This document shows, in pieces, positions 1-11,757 of a stretch of DNA of 64,000 bases (its first letter is position 1; every line of letters starts with the position of its first letter). The position numbers and the translations under genes were made by a program. The notes under the pieces are model-generated. The model was not told the DNA's origin. It saw only the letters and a program-made list of their open reading frames with translations, and searched no databases. Source of the DNA: Dipteris shenzhenensis (lineage: Eukaryota; Polypodiophyta; Polypodiopsida; Gleicheniales); NCBI GenBank assembly GCA_047967505.1, contig CM106538.1. One strand, given 5' to 3'.

Positions 1-1023
1 CTTCTATGGTGTGACAGTGCCCCTATATATGGCATTACACCAAACAAGGAGGTCACAGCATACATTGACAAATACATTACAACAGATCTCTCACTGTTGG
101 ATCTATCGGAGAAAGAAATTCAAATACACAGGCACAAAAAGACATTCAAACATCGAGGCAAGGCATGCAAGTTCGGCTTCCCCAGGGCACCGACGATTGA
201 AACTATGATTCTTCTCCCTCTGTCAGAGGATAGCGAAACGAGGACACCGAAAAAAAACATGAAGAAAACCAGCAACCTAATGCTGGAAGAATCGTTACTG
301 CAACTCAATTTCAAGATGTTCCTACATAAACTAGGATTATCTTACAATGAATACATCTCCGCACCAAGGAGCAAATTAGCCAGCCAATAGTACTTCTCAA
401 GCGACAACCAAAGGATATGTACACAAACAATTTCAACCCCACGATATCCAAGCTGTGGTATGCAAATACCGATATTTAGTTTGTCCCCATGCTGTGGCAT
501 CATATTGCACGTCATACATGACAAAATAGACAAGGAGACCACAGAGGCAGTAAAAAGTGCAATCACAGCAAGCACGTCAATCGAAACACCCACAAACGAA
601 CACATAAGAAATGTGGGAAACGCAATACTAAACACGCAACACATAAGCTCGCAGCAAGCGGCGTACCTTTGCTTGTCTCCACCTCTGACAAGTGCAAGCA
701 AAGAATTCTTCTACATTAACACGAGCCCGATCGAGGAAAGAACACTACTTCTTAATAGGCGCACCCAGTTACAAACAATTGACCCTTCCAACACGGATAT
801 TTTCTTCGATGACGTTATCAAAAAGTACACAAGGCGTGCCCTGAAATACACGGACATTTGCCTCGCTACTTTTGCAAGCAAGCACACAAAAACAACCAAG
901 ACCAAGAGGGAAAATAATAAGGTTCAACAAATACAGCAAGACAAAAGATCCGAAGAATCGTTACAGACAGCTATGCTTGCTATACCTTCCATTCCTTCAC
1001 ATGGAGCACACATTGACGAATGA
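1..1023 (+). pseudogene. Helitron Rep / Helitron-like N domain remnant
   Basis: Readable segments at 97-390 and 460-1023 resemble the region around and after the HUH replication initiator of Helitrons. Near 125-215 there is a basic His/Cys stretch ending in GKACKFGFPRAP followed by MILLPL, a typical Helitron signature. Around 655-765 the peptide SSQQAAYLCLSPP and then FYINTSPIEERTLLL match the conserved block before the helicase. Near 800-880 RRALKYTDICLATFAS matches the further conserved '...CLADF' block. Frame changes occur between the segments. The catalytic HUH motif itself is not visible and probably lies upstream of the window. In living elements this protein nicks the DNA and starts rolling-circle transfer; here it is non-functional. 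Confidence 0.75.
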
Positions 1024-1299
1024 TATTCCAACATGGCACGATATGTAGCAAGCAAATGCAGATGTGATTGACATCAATCACTCGCAGTTTGATAGAAGCA
1101 CAAAGTATGAGGAATTCAACGACAGGGTTGAACCATTAATCTCTACGACAAGCAGCATCACTACAAGCGATCACACCACTAGCGCAGAAAAATTTGACCT
1201 CAGTTTGGAAATGAATATGCATAACATGAAGGCAAGGTGAAAAGACCAACGTCACATAAGACAAGCGACAATGCCGACACACTTCTGAAGGCTTAACGA

Positions 1300-2297
1300 A
1301 TGAGTAGCGATCAATCATCAACGACATCGTGCTCAAGAAAATCAACAATCCTGAAAGGCAATTCCACCTTCTGCTCTTCGGAGAGGCAGGTACGGGAAAA
1401 ACTCACGCTGATGCTACTAGTGCAGACACTGCTACGCTTCTACATGCATAAGGAAACATCTAATATTGACTTGTTGAGAGCAATCTTGCTCGCCTTTGGT
1501 GGTATGACTATACATGGAGCGCTACACTTCCCACTACTGTCATCAACCTACACATCGCTTTGATGACCTACACATCGCTTTTAGTGGAATGCTAATATCA
1601 AGGTCCTAAACATGAGGCGCTTAAAAATACCACTAAAAAAAATTCATTCAGTTCCTCACCTTTTCCACACAAATGCCGCCAAGGACATTCATAACGACTA
1701 TGTTGTCAACATCCTTCAATCAGAACCACACATTCCTCACACAAAAGACATAAGACATAAAACATGCAGCAAATCAGTGAGAGTGCCATTGGACCCTTGA
1801 CTGACAAGTGGGATGCACGGTCAACTGTGCCTGAAAAAGGGCATGATTATAGAGATTTGTTCCGGAAACTTGAACGTTGCAGACGGGATTGTCAATGGTG
1901 CAGATGGAGTGTTCATGGAGAGCAACACCGAAGTCAAGCCTCATGTCATTTGGATGCTCTTCAATGACCAACCATTGGGATAAAGATCACGTTCAAAGAA
2001 CCGAAATCTTTTCAGGGCCAACACTCCGAGAAATTGGACACCCATCCTACAAGTTGTTCGCGAGTTCCAGGTTGGGGAGAACCACTTTAACAGGATATCA
2101 TGAAAACAATTCCCCGTGCAGCCGGCTACAGTAAGAACAATGCACTGATCGCAAGGGCTAACAATGCAATCAGTAGCCTTCGACCCAAAAGGCATACATG
2201 CACATGCACTGGTGTATACCGCTCTTTCTCGCGTTTGAGATCCCTCAAACCTCTACCTGCTCTCAAGGCTAGAGCACATGCACATCAAAGTTGACCC
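1300..2297 (+). pseudogene. PIF1-like helicase of the Helentron, frameshifted
   Basis: A Walker A motif, FGEAGTGKT, is encoded at about 1,377-1,403. It is followed at 1,498-1,536 by GGMTIHGALHFPL, the usual PIF1 motif Ia region. In another frame near 1,830-1,930 come CLKKGMIIEI and VADGIVNGADGVF, matching the '...GLVNGA.G.V' block of Helitron helicases. At 2,145-2,297 a third frame reads SQGLT, VAFDPKG, ALVYTALSRV and YLLSRLEHMHIKVDP, the C-terminal SF1B motifs. The domain order is intact but at least three frame changes and several stops are present. The Asp-Glu of Walker B is not clearly preserved. The enzyme would unwind DNA during transposition; this copy cannot. Confidence 0.8.
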
Positions 2298-2439
2298 CAT
2301 AGTCAAACAAGAGAGTTCAAGATTGAGGGACACCCGCTGGTGGCCATTCGAGGTAGGTGGCATCTACAACAAGAAATTACAAAGTTCCCTGCTTATGACA
2401 CTCAACACATGATCTCTTCTTCATCATGCACAGGATATT

Positions 2440-3003
2440 TCAGCATCAGGGATCTTGAAAAATACAGCCGTTCTTTGCTTGCAAGAAACAAGAACAACGA
2501 ATGCAAGTACAGCATCACTGCCACCACTTATAGGTGTCCTCAGGAACAACAGCGTCGACATAGCAACTTTCTACAAACAAGATCTGCACCTCATCCAAGA
2601 AAATCACATCGGAGATGACAACAACCATATCCAACTCAGAATGTTCGAGAACAATAAAAAAGAAACAATCGGAATACTTAACACATACAGATCGCCAAAA
2701 ACAAAAAAAGATTATCTACTCCAAATGATCCACAACCTCATACAACTCATTCCACCATCTGCAACAACATACACACTTGGTGATTTCAACATTGACATGA
2801 CCCAAAATTCGACAAAAATGGAATGACTTCAAGATTTCATGGCCCACCACAGCATGCAACTATTAAATAAAGGGCCAACAACAATCTACAAGTCAAGGAT
2901 TGACCACATCTGGTGCAATCACCATGTATTGCAAAGGGTCACATGACGGACATTCGCATATTGGTCTGACCACATGATACTCCATACACGTTCAACAATT
3001 TAA
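2440..3003 (+). pseudogene. AP-like endonuclease domain attached to the helicase
   Basis: From 2,464 the sequence reads AVLCLQETRTTN, then at 2,780-2,797 GDFNID, and after a stop at 2,824 continues with IDHIWCNHH and YWSDHMIL (about 2,899-2,985). LQET, GDFN and SDH are the catalytic motifs of the endonuclease/exonuclease/phosphatase fold used by LINEs and Helentrons. The wording 'IDHIW...YWSDH' and its position straight after the helicase favour Helentron over LINE. Two in-frame stops (after TKME and after LQRVT) inactivate it. If the helicase join were a chance adjacency, a 5'-truncated LINE would be the alternative. Confidence 0.7.
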
Positions 3004-3751
3004 ACAACCGATTCCTTGCATAGGTTCGAAAGGGTAGGTCCATTGAAGAAATTCACCTTGTTTTTTCTTTTGTAGGTCAAAAATATTCAAACACCCACAA
3101 CTTGCAATTCATAAAACCTTTTAATTTAATTTTCAAGGTTAACTCTCAAAACAATTCACTTGACATTAAACCTTGATTTTCATGAACATTGCTTGTATTT
3201 TCTCTGCTCTACCTAAGCTCGTGAATGCACTACCAATGGCTTCTATCATTGTGACCCATACAATCTAAAGGTCTGTAGTTCAAATCTTACAAGGCACTAT
3301 AATTGAGCCTCTAATCAAAGCTTGCGAGTGGTTGGCAAAATAGTATCAGCATTGGTGCGCACAGTCTCCCTACCCAAGCGGTGGCTTTCTAAGTCATAGA
3401 AATTTACGCAACTCACATGCCACTCATGTCTTTCATTCCCAATTGTTCATAGGAGCATATTGCCATAATAAATCCCTCCTCCTTTGACAACTACCTCGCC
3501 TTATTACAAGTAACAAGTTATGGCTTTTCCTTTGCAAAGCTTTCGAAAGCTCCTTTCATAGCCTTTCCTTCTCTATAAGGTCTCCTCAACCTCACATGTC
3601 GAGATCTCTTCAATTACTTCAATGATAGAGGAAGCACCAACAAGATGAAATTTTCATCAATTTTTAAAACGATCAAGAGGTTACAACCACTCCCGACTAG
3701 CAAGGGTTTCATTCCACCACAATTCTTCAAGCAAAGTTTTGCTCTAATACT
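3004..3751. other. No gene seen
   Basis: AT-rich sequence downstream of the Helentron remnant. I find no coding domain, tRNA, or repeat boundary. The unseen 3' end of the Helentron may lie in its first part. Confidence 0.4.
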
Positions 3752-4061
3752 GCTAAAACGACTCCTATCTTGAGTCCACTAGAGCCATCAGCTCACCCAC
3801 AAGCACCAGAGTCACAAGGAACACACAAGGCCTAACTATAGATCAATAGGCCTCCACATCCCATACCATAGAAGCCCCCTCTGCAAGAGATGCATCAACC
3901 TAAATTGCTAAAACGACTCCTATCTTGAGTCCACTAGAGCCATTAGCTCACCCACAAGCACTAGAGTCACAAGGAACACACAAGGCCTAATTGTAGGTCA
4001 ATAAGCCTCCACAACCCATACCGTAGAAGCCCCCTCTGCTAGAGATGCATCGACCTAAATT
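3752..4061. repeat. 155-bp tandem duplication, two copies
   Basis: The unit beginning GCTAAAACGACTCC at 3,752 repeats from 3,907, and both copies end in CGACCTAAATT or CAACCTAAATT. The period is 155 bp. The copies differ at roughly ten positions by eye, so the duplication is not new. No coding capacity. Confidence 0.9.
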
Positions 4062-5744
4062 CCTAGGAACTGCCATGCGTCTAGCATGATCCACTCTCTG
4101 AGTATTGATTAGTGTGCCCCAATTTAAAGCCACAATCCACAACCGTAATTAGTATATCGAGGCCTAGCTTCATTTCCTTCTAGACATACTTCTAGGTTTA
4201 ACAATCTGATCAAGATTACTCTTCCTAACCAGCTCATTTCACACATTAGGGTCTATCTTGACCCATAAGTGAGTTAGTACCAAACTTGAGTTAGCTAAGG
4301 ATGTACACCACTCATCTTCCACTATCACACTCATAACCCCTATTCTGATGCTAATGGATGACTACGGCCAGCCCATACCCTTCAATCCCTGCTGATAAAG
4401 TTATCGATGGATTGAACTCAAGTGCTACCTCTCAAGTTCTCTTAGAAGTTTAAGTTTCTCAACTTAGGTGTCAATTCTTGCTTCTCTTTTTCCAATTCTG
4501 TTGCTTCAATTTTCTCTCTATTTCTACTGTCACATCTTTTGGCTTTATCACATTTGTTACCGAAAAGCTAGCAAATGCAAGTTGCACGCTACTTAAAGAC
4601 CCATTGACTTCTTTCCATTTGAAATGAGGACAATCAAGATTGTTTCCTCAAAGAGGCCTTGAAATCTCATGGGCACCTTATAAGTTTGAAACATTTTTTT
4701 TGTTGCAAGTGAATAGTTCCACACAAGGCTCTCATGCTATACATGCAATGAGAGAAGTCGCTAGCTTACCTCAAGGCTAGTTGTTGCAAGTTGCAAGGTG
4801 CATGCATCACTAGACCAAGTATTTGCTTCTAGCAAACACCAATAATTTGGCTTCTCTACATCCCTGATCACACTTCAAGCTGCCTTTCCTAGTAAGAGCT
4901 ACATTGTAAACACCCCTACAAAGATTCCTCTCAATCAAGACAAAGGCATACGTAGGTCATGTGGACTGAATCCAAGAGGCACTTTGAAGATTCTTTGAGA
5001 TTTTCAATGAGCCTTCCATGTTCAATCTACACAAGTGACGTAACTTGCTATCTTTGTCCCAAGTGGCACTAACTTTCTTAACCTTATCCTACCACCTGCT
5101 TCAACTTTCCTTTTTAGGTGGCTTCCACGTTTCCAATGTGTTTCTATAGTGTGATATCTTCCAGCTATCTATAGTAATGGAGTAACAATCAGCTAGTTAA
5201 AGCAAAACTGCTTCAAAAATCCTTGATCTCTTGCCTTTCTGATTCATTAGAAGCAATGAGGATTCTTTCCACAGCCACCTTTCCACAAGGCCTTGAAATG
5301 TCATGCCAATGTGACAAGCTTTCTGTGTGCAAGCTTTGCTCTACAGAAGACTCTCACGTCATGGACATAGTGGCCAAAATTGTGGCGTTACCTCAGTGCT
5401 CCTCCATTGCAAGGTGCATTGTGCATGCTCGATTACCCTATTGCATCTCTTTGGGGGTTGCAGCAGCTAACAAGAGGGAGTACAAAGTCTCCCAGTATAA
5501 CTATTATGGTTATCCTTTAAAGTGGTACCTACCAACTGTACAACAATTGGCCATAAATAAGCATTCAGTTCATAACAAATGTTCAGTCTAGTAGTGCAGT
5601 TTAAACATAAAGTAACAGCCGAATTTCAATTAATATCATCACGATAAGCTTCCAAGAAACATGCAACAACAATGCCTTCTACAGCTACAGTTTACAGAAA
5701 ACAATAATAATTGCTACACCACTACATATCCGTCAAGTCATATT
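4062..5744. other. No recognisable gene
   Basis: Low-complexity AT-rich DNA. A 122-codon open frame at 5,223-5,591 has no domain, no coding-like bias that I can judge, and no splice context. I see no LTR, TIR or RNA gene here. Confidence 0.4.
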
Positions 5745-6064
5745 CTTCATGTGCTGATGAGTTAAGGAATATTTACTGCACAGATATGGAAAAAAATTCA
5801 ATAAACGATGATAAGCCAATCCTGTTGCTTTATTCTTAAAAGCTTCACCAAAATTAAATCATTCATTGTAGCATTCAAAGCTGACCCTCCATTGTACTCT
5901 ACTCAAATCTTCATGTGCTGATGAGTTAAGGAATATTTACTGCACAGATATGGAGAAAAATTCAATAAAAGATGATAAGCCAATCCTGTTGCTTTATTCT
6001 TAAAAGCTTCACCAAAACTAAATCATTCATTGTAGCATTCAAAGCTGACCCTCCATTGTACTCT
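5745..6064. repeat. 164-bp tandem duplication downstream of bHLH gene
   Basis: The unit starts CTTCATGTGCTGATGAG at 5,745 and again at 5,909 and is nearly identical between copies (only a few changes). It ends just before 6,065. It lies about 480 bp past the stop codon of the minus-strand bHLH gene, so it may be in its 3' UTR or just beyond. High identity implies a recent event compared with the 155-bp duplication. Confidence 0.9.
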
Positions 6065-6545
6065 GAATGGTATCCCCAAATGGCATTTTTGTCATGTATA
6101 CAGTATGCTCCTGCCCTCATCAAAGCTTCAATTTGCACAACTAGAGATTCTGTCAGTTCAGCTCTTTAATTACACTAAGAACACAGCTTTACAAGCATTT
6201 CAAATGCTGCACATGAGCTTCACAGAAAAAATTCGACCATCTGGGACACAAATCATAATTGGGTCTGCAAAGCAGACACAGCAAAATCCCAAAATGAAAA
6301 AAAAAAGAGGTGAACAATTGAATGAACTGCTGGTATGGAGACCATGCATCATACTCCACCAAAATAGTAAACAGATGATAGATTCAACAGAAACTACTTA
6401 GATTATCTTTAAATAAATCTGAACAGACCTAACAGGAATCCATGTAATGTGTAACTTCATCACTTGCCCAAATAAAAAGGCCCATTGGCCTGCAGTGGAT
6501 GCAAGACTTCTCTTCACTGATAGGGATCCAAGAATTTAAGGCACC

Positions 6546-7614
6546 CTACGCAACTGGTGGTCTGAGCATGTGGTCCTGAGACGTGTCGATTGCAGAAGGT
6601 GGCATCCATTGCCACATTCCTATTCCTGGGTAACTAGGCATGGATGTCACCTTGTTGCCAGAAGCTTGATTCTGTACTGCGAAGGCCACCATTGCAGCAT
6701 GAAGAGTGACAAGGTGCGGCAGACATCCAGTAGGAATTGTCATTGTTTTTATTTGCTCTTCCAACTTATCCTTTTCTGTCTTCAACCTCAACTTCTCATC
6801 TCGCAGTTCATTCTTCTCTGCCTGAAATAACAGCAGTAAGAGTTCTCTTGCTTCAAACTTATCCCAGCTAACAAACGTCACTGACAACAGAAATACAACA
6901 TCAATATCACTTAATCAACAGCGCAGTTGCATTGCACAACATCAAACCTTTAACTCTTTGATAGCCTCGGAAAGTTGTTTGTTTGAGTCCCTCAGTTGTT
7001 GAGTTTCAATCTTTAACTGGATCAGTGTATGAAGTGTATCAGAAAGAATGACTGTCTTGTCTGTTTTTGGTGGCCTCCCTGGCTCCAAAATGGTGCTTAA
7101 ATCCAGAAACCTGGACCATAGGTCTACAAAATCCTTAGTTTTATTTCCAAGGTTGTTTGTTCAATGCCTTGAATCTCCCAATTCACACGCTACATAGTAT
7201 ATATACCTTTGTAAGACCAGAATATATCCAATCTACAAATTTAGATTTTATGTTGTTCTAAAGTCCAAAATTCTACAAAGAAAGTAAAAGAGAACAAAAG
7301 AGAAGAAAAATGAGTAGCAAAAAATTTTGAAAAACAAAAGGGAGACGTACTTAGCAAGAAAAGCAACTTATGTCTTCATCAGTGCCCAAGCATAAGCAGC
7401 TATACTGGGTTTGTAAAGACCCATGGAGTCTCTTACATAGTATACATTAGAAATGTGTGCATATGCATACATAGTATACATTAGAAATGCATGCAACATG
7501 GACAGATGCATGTATGTACTATCAACGAGTGTACCCACGTATGCAGACATCCATATGTACGTATGCATAAATCCATTTGATGTATACACATATATGAATG
7601 GCTGAGAGAGAGAC

Positions 7615-7645
<31 letters not shown>

Positions 7646-8324
7646 CTTGATTAGTAGTCCAAAAGAAACGTACGTGCAATACTGACTTCTTCAAACAATA
7701 CAAAGCTTTGAACACATTATTTCATTAGGTAAGGTACTTCAACATCCCTGCTCACAATATAATAACGTGTATACTACCTCCAACACTCACCTAAAGACAA
7801 AGTCTTGACTTTCTCAGATTAAGCTTCTAAACCCCCCCCAACTGGCATACAATTTGTGTCTTGTATCACCCAATAATTAGGTCAAGCCACCTATTTTGTA
7901 TGTTTCCTTTGCTATTCATTTATATGGATCAACATGCTGCCTTCCCCGGATCTGATATGGAAATCCATGGCAAAGGCTTGTAACCGAAACTACAATCTAG
8001 TCCCATTCACTCTACAACTGCTAGAAAACCCAAACTTCCGATTATGATGAGACCAGCTAAGAATTGAGTGAAACCTTCTGTTCCAAATAAGAGCAAACAC
8101 ATCCTGCAAGACATCTATACCACAGACATCCCTTTATTGAAATCCCCTGATCCACATGAAGAACAAAAAGACACCAACAGACAAGTTTGAGTTCAATGAA
8201 GAGACAAAATGGGTGTGTAAATCAAGTCATGATGCACCACAATCACCTGTCGTTCAGACGGTCCCTGCGCATTTTCTCCCGGCATGCTTTATTACCAGCC
8301 CTGTCACATGTCTCATACCGCAAC
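6546..8324 (-). CDS. bHLH transcription factor, subgroup IVc (ILR3/bHLH104/bHLH115-like), C-terminal exons
   Basis: Three exons on the minus strand join in phase: 8324-8247, 7110-6948 and 6821-6546 (stop TAG at 6548-6546). All internal junctions are GT-AG. The first encodes the basic region and helix 1, with KACREKMRRDRLND. The second encodes loop, helix 2 and zipper start, with FLDLSTILEPGRPPKTDK. The third opens with AEKNELRDEKLRLK, a leucine-zipper coil, and ends in the hallmark MWQWMPP and SQDHMLRPPVA. Subgroup IVc proteins bind E-box/G-box DNA as dimers in the nucleus and in flowering plants control iron-deficiency responses. That role is inferred for this species. The N-terminal exon(s) should lie at higher coordinates but I could not find them. 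No inactivating change is seen, so the gene may be functional. Confidence 0.9.
7603..7646. repeat. (GA)n microsatellite in bHLH intron
   Basis: A GA-rich run inside the 1.1-kb intron (7,111-8,246) between the basic-region exon and the helix 2 exon. It reads as (CT)n on the gene's sense strand. Confidence 0.9.
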
Positions 8325-9099
8325 CTTCAAAGACATTTAACATTCGGGTCAGAGCCAGAGTTTATCAAACAAACCTTAACAAGAAAATCCATACTTATCT
8401 CCAGAACATAATTCGGCCTCTTGTTCTAGACGAATTTAGACAAGAAGATTAATTATTTGAGACCAAAACTTAAACATAGGTGCAATTTCTTTAATTCTTG
8501 GCAGAAGGGCTTGCACCAGCCAAAAATATATCAGCAAAACAGCATTCCCACAACTTTCTCCAAGTTCAAATGGAAGAGGCTTGTCTAGAGTGAAACTCAC
8601 CAAGATCAGCCAGAACGCGTCCTACACCCTAGCCTGACCAGAAAATATGCTTTTTCCAATCACTCTTATCCCCATCCCTCTCTTTGTTTTCTTGTCATGT
8701 TCTTTCCCTGTGTTTAACATGACACGAGCAGACATGCATTTTGTATAGCCACCTGCTGTGTATACTGAACCATAATTAAGAGCACAAACAGGTCTGTAGG
8801 ACTTCTTCAGCAAAGAAAGTGCTTTTGTAGTTCCTTGCTCTAATGAGCATGAACTAGCTGTCTCCACCATTTGTTACAAATGAACCAAACAGATGGTACC
8901 CGCAGCGAGACTGATAGATGGCCGAGGAATTCACACAGAAGTGTTTAACGATGGAATCCAAAACTTCTCTATTGTGTGTACTCAGCATGCATGTGTGCAG
9001 ACCAGTAAATAGACAATGCTACAAGAGAGACATACAACAAACATAAGATATATTTCCATCCATAAAAGGACACAATACAAATTAGTCCACAGTCCCACA
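8325..9099. other. Probable upstream intron of the bHLH gene
   Basis: Follows the acceptor site of the first visible bHLH exon (AG at 8,326-8,325 on the minus strand). I find no further exon with the N-terminal motifs usual in the family. Short open frames here carry no domain. Confidence 0.4.
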
Positions 9100-9936
9100 A
9101 ATCGGTGGTCCTCTCTCCTTACCAAAAGTTGTCCTACTACCTCCTTGGCACTCTAGATCCCTGAGCCCGCATGCTCCTTGCCGAGCTTCTATAGACTTTA
9201 GTCACCGTGCCTTGATCCCTGCACCTTGCTGCCCTAACTGCCAACCTAGGCGTGCAGCCACTTCCAAGCTATGTCTGAATTTCTTCAGCCTTCTCTTTGT
9301 CCTCCTGGATGTAGATCTGCTGCTCTAGTGGATGGATGATGAGCCCTGAGGGCTCTCCTTTTATAGGGGCTGAGAGACCCCCAAATTGGCCGACTTACAG
9401 ACCTAAATGAACTGACCCAATCCCTGGTCTCCTAAGCCGACCAGCAGGGCTCTCCATTTGAGGCTCTTTGCAGGCCACACCTGGCCACGTGGTAGGCCTA
9501 AGCAGACCTGCCCTAACCCTGACCTGTTCCTGGCCTTTTTCCAGGCCCATAGCCTCTCCAAAACAGTTACAAACCCTTCCCTGAACTTCCACCTCTGTTC
9601 CAGGCTCTTTTCCAGCCCTGGATCTGGTCCTCTGCTTCCGAACACCCTGTTGGAGACCTCTGTACAGACCCGTACAGTTGCTGACATCAATGCCATGTCA
9701 TCGCATTGTTTCCAGGCTGTTTTTCCTGCGCAGATCTGCTCCTCCTTGCCTCTGACAGCATGTTGGCCATTCCGTACCAGATCTGCCCTCCAAGAGAGCT
9801 TCCATCTTCCAGGTACTCTTTTGGACCTGCTGCCCACATGGCAGCCCATGGCAGCCACATCGCTACTTGGCTCACCCCCCCCATATGGAGGCTTACAGAT
9901 GGAGAGGTGACCACACAATTTCCAACACTATTATCC
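9100..9936 (-). mobile_element. Possible solo LTR, minus strand
   Basis: Read on the minus strand, the segment starts TGTTGGAAATTG at about 9,936 and is relatively GC-rich. A TATA-like CCCTATAAAAGG at about 9,367-9,356 is followed by a transcript-leader-like stretch. The 3' end and target duplication are not resolved. A long minus open frame within it (9,918-9,403) shows no retroelement domain and is likely chance. A similar start (TGTTGGA) and TATA layout recur at 49,161-48,350. Confidence 0.4.
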
Positions 9937-9948
9937 ATCTATAGACCT

Positions 9949-10186
9949 AGATGAATCCAAGAACATTCCCAAACTCATCCTCTAAAAACACAACATAGAG
10001 CAGTTTCAATCTCACGATAGTCACTCATAAGATTGAAAACCATAACTCCATCACGCATAGCAGGGACTAGCTACTATGACATCCCCACTGACGTCAGCAG
10101 CGCCCAACAGTGGGTGTAGACCAGAGTATAAAAATATGCTCTCACACATACAAATCCACACACCCACACAAACTTGAGCATCCATC
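9949..10186 (-). repeat. Dispersed ~240-bp repeat, inverted partner at 40.2 kb
   Basis: This segment matches the reverse complement of 40,217-40,455 over about 240 bp with scattered changes. Shared landmarks include CCCACTGACGTCAGC, the TGTAGACCA block upstream of a TATA-like stretch, and the oligonucleotide around CTCATCCTCTAAAAACAC. TGACGTCA is the palindromic core bound by plant bZIP (TGA/CREB-type) factors, so the repeat may carry a promoter, as an LTR fragment would. Confidence 0.8.
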
Positions 10187-10568
10187 TGCCCAAAATGATA
10201 GGGAGCAACCTCAATATTGTGCAACCATTATGCATAAATGTGGAACATAGCACTGGCTATACAAGATAAGGTGGCATGATAGGAGTATCCTGTAACCAGT
10301 TAAGGGATAATGAAACGGCCAGCCACCTAAAAGGATAGGAGCTTACATCAAGGAGGTATTGCCAGATCGCAATAAAGTCTTGCACTGAGAACACACGCTC
10401 ACAAGCATGCTCAACAATGCAAAACACACGAACTATAGTTGTTGACAGCTACGTTTAAAGCTGCAACGTGTAACTTTTCCATAAACTCACCTTTGTCCTA
10501 TAGATCCTGTAACTTTTCCATAAACTCACCTTTGTCCTGTAGATCCTATTGGGTCTCCAAAGGATATT

Positions 10569-10573
<5 letters not shown>

Positions 10574-10620
<47 letters not shown>
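10574..10620. repeat. (TC)n microsatellite at 5' edge of LINE
   Basis: A perfect run of about 23 TC units that ends exactly where the 5' leader of the ORF1-only LINE seems to begin. The 3' end of the same LINE also runs into (CT)n at 12,949-12,969. Confidence 0.95.
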
Positions 10621-10623
<3 letters not shown>

Positions 10624-11046
10624 CCTCACTGATCGTCAGACCATAGCCTTCCACTTAGAGCTGCTCATCGCTAGTCGCTATTGATCATTCTTGATCGTCG
10701 CTAATGGAAGCGAAAGCTAAGAAATCTTGATTTAGCTGGTGTATAGGGGCAAGGCAGGTACTTCTCACTCAGACTTTCCGCTCAGAACCCATCCAGACTT
10801 CCAATCAGAGCCTCTGCTCAAACTTCCGCTCAGACCCTTCGCTTAGACCTTTGCTCAAACCCCAGCAGTAGTCTCCACCCTTCCCACACATCCCTCTGCT
10901 CAGCCCCTAGCGGGAGTCTCCTCCCCTCGCAAAGCAATTCCTTGCAGTAGTCCCTCGCTTGATCTCTCCCACCCCGAGTTGGGCTGAACCCCCCAGCCCA
11001 ACCCCATGGATTAGCTTCAACTAGGGGCTGTGATCAGAACCATGGC

Positions 11047-11234
11047 CAATATGGAGCAGATATGCCCTCGAAATCTCCTAGAGCTTTGTCTCCAGCAAAG
11101 ACAACCCTATACTCTGCAGTTGCTGCCTGAACACTCTCTCCAATATGGAGCAGATATGCCCTAAAAATCTCCTAAAGCCTGGTCTCCTGCAAAGACAACC
11201 CTATACTCTGCAGTTGCTACCTCAAAACCCTCTC
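11047..11234. repeat. 94-bp tandem duplication in LINE ORF1 5' region
   Basis: CAATATGGAGCAGATATGCC starts at 11,047 and again at 11,141. Each copy continues through AAAGACAACCCTATACTCTG. The second copy carries a stop and other changes, so the duplication predates part of the decay of this copy. Confidence 0.9.
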
Positions 11235-11757
11235 CATACGCAATGACATACCAATGGGGGGCCTTTAACCAGCCTTTAATTGGCCCTCGGGCAGATTTTC
11301 TATCTACAGCAAGTAGTTCGAGAGCTAAGGTTATAGATGGCAGCTCTGGCAACCCGAATCCAGGACACTGAAGGCCCAAGAAGCCCAGGAAATGATCGAA
11401 GAGGTAGATACAACGGCAAATAAAACTGACATTCAGGCTGAGATTAAGGAGCACCAAGCCACAAGCAGCAATGCACTGAAGATCATGATAGATGGGTGCC
11501 TTCCTAAAGGCTGGTTCAACAAGGAGGATACAATACGATGAGACTCTAGAGCACATCAAAGTAGCGACCCCTAGCATTGAATGGCCGGAAGAAGACGAAG
11601 ATGGGACCAATTCCACAACTAAGATTCTCCACTCTGTGTTAAGCCAGGCAATCTCCAATTCTCCAGGACAAGATAAACAGGTACAAACACCACTGGTGCC
11701 TCTCCAAATCCTGTCAAAGAAACCCTGAATCGGAGGCAAAATCCACAACCAAAGAAC

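Larger units (their letters stand above)
1..3003 (+). mobile_element. Degenerate Helentron-type (EN-bearing) Helitron, 3' portion
   Basis: The order of conserved pieces on the + strand is Rep-side domain, PIF1-like helicase, then an apurinic-type endonuclease. That is the order in Helentrons, the Helitron group with an extra endonuclease. All three blocks contain stops and frameshifts, so the copy is dead. Its 5' part lies outside the window. I could not define the 3' terminus; the last recognisable coding sequence ends near 3,003. The identity rests on several separate motifs in the right order, so I am confident of the class but not of the exact family. Confidence 0.8.

Noticed and set aside
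3752-4061. Possible CRISPR-like or satellite array
   Set aside because: Only two 155-bp units and no spacer structure; a plain tandem duplication in a plant genome.
5223-5591. 122-codon + frame near 5.2 kb
   Set aside because: No recognised domain or relative and no splice or promoter context; likely chance.
6570-6830. 86-codon + frame
   Set aside because: Antisense to the last bHLH exon.
8156-8452. 98-codon + frame
   Set aside because: Antisense to the bHLH basic-region exon, which explains its conservation.
9403-9918. 171-codon minus frame
   Set aside because: No domain; lies in a GC-rich LTR-like segment that is open on several frames on both strands.
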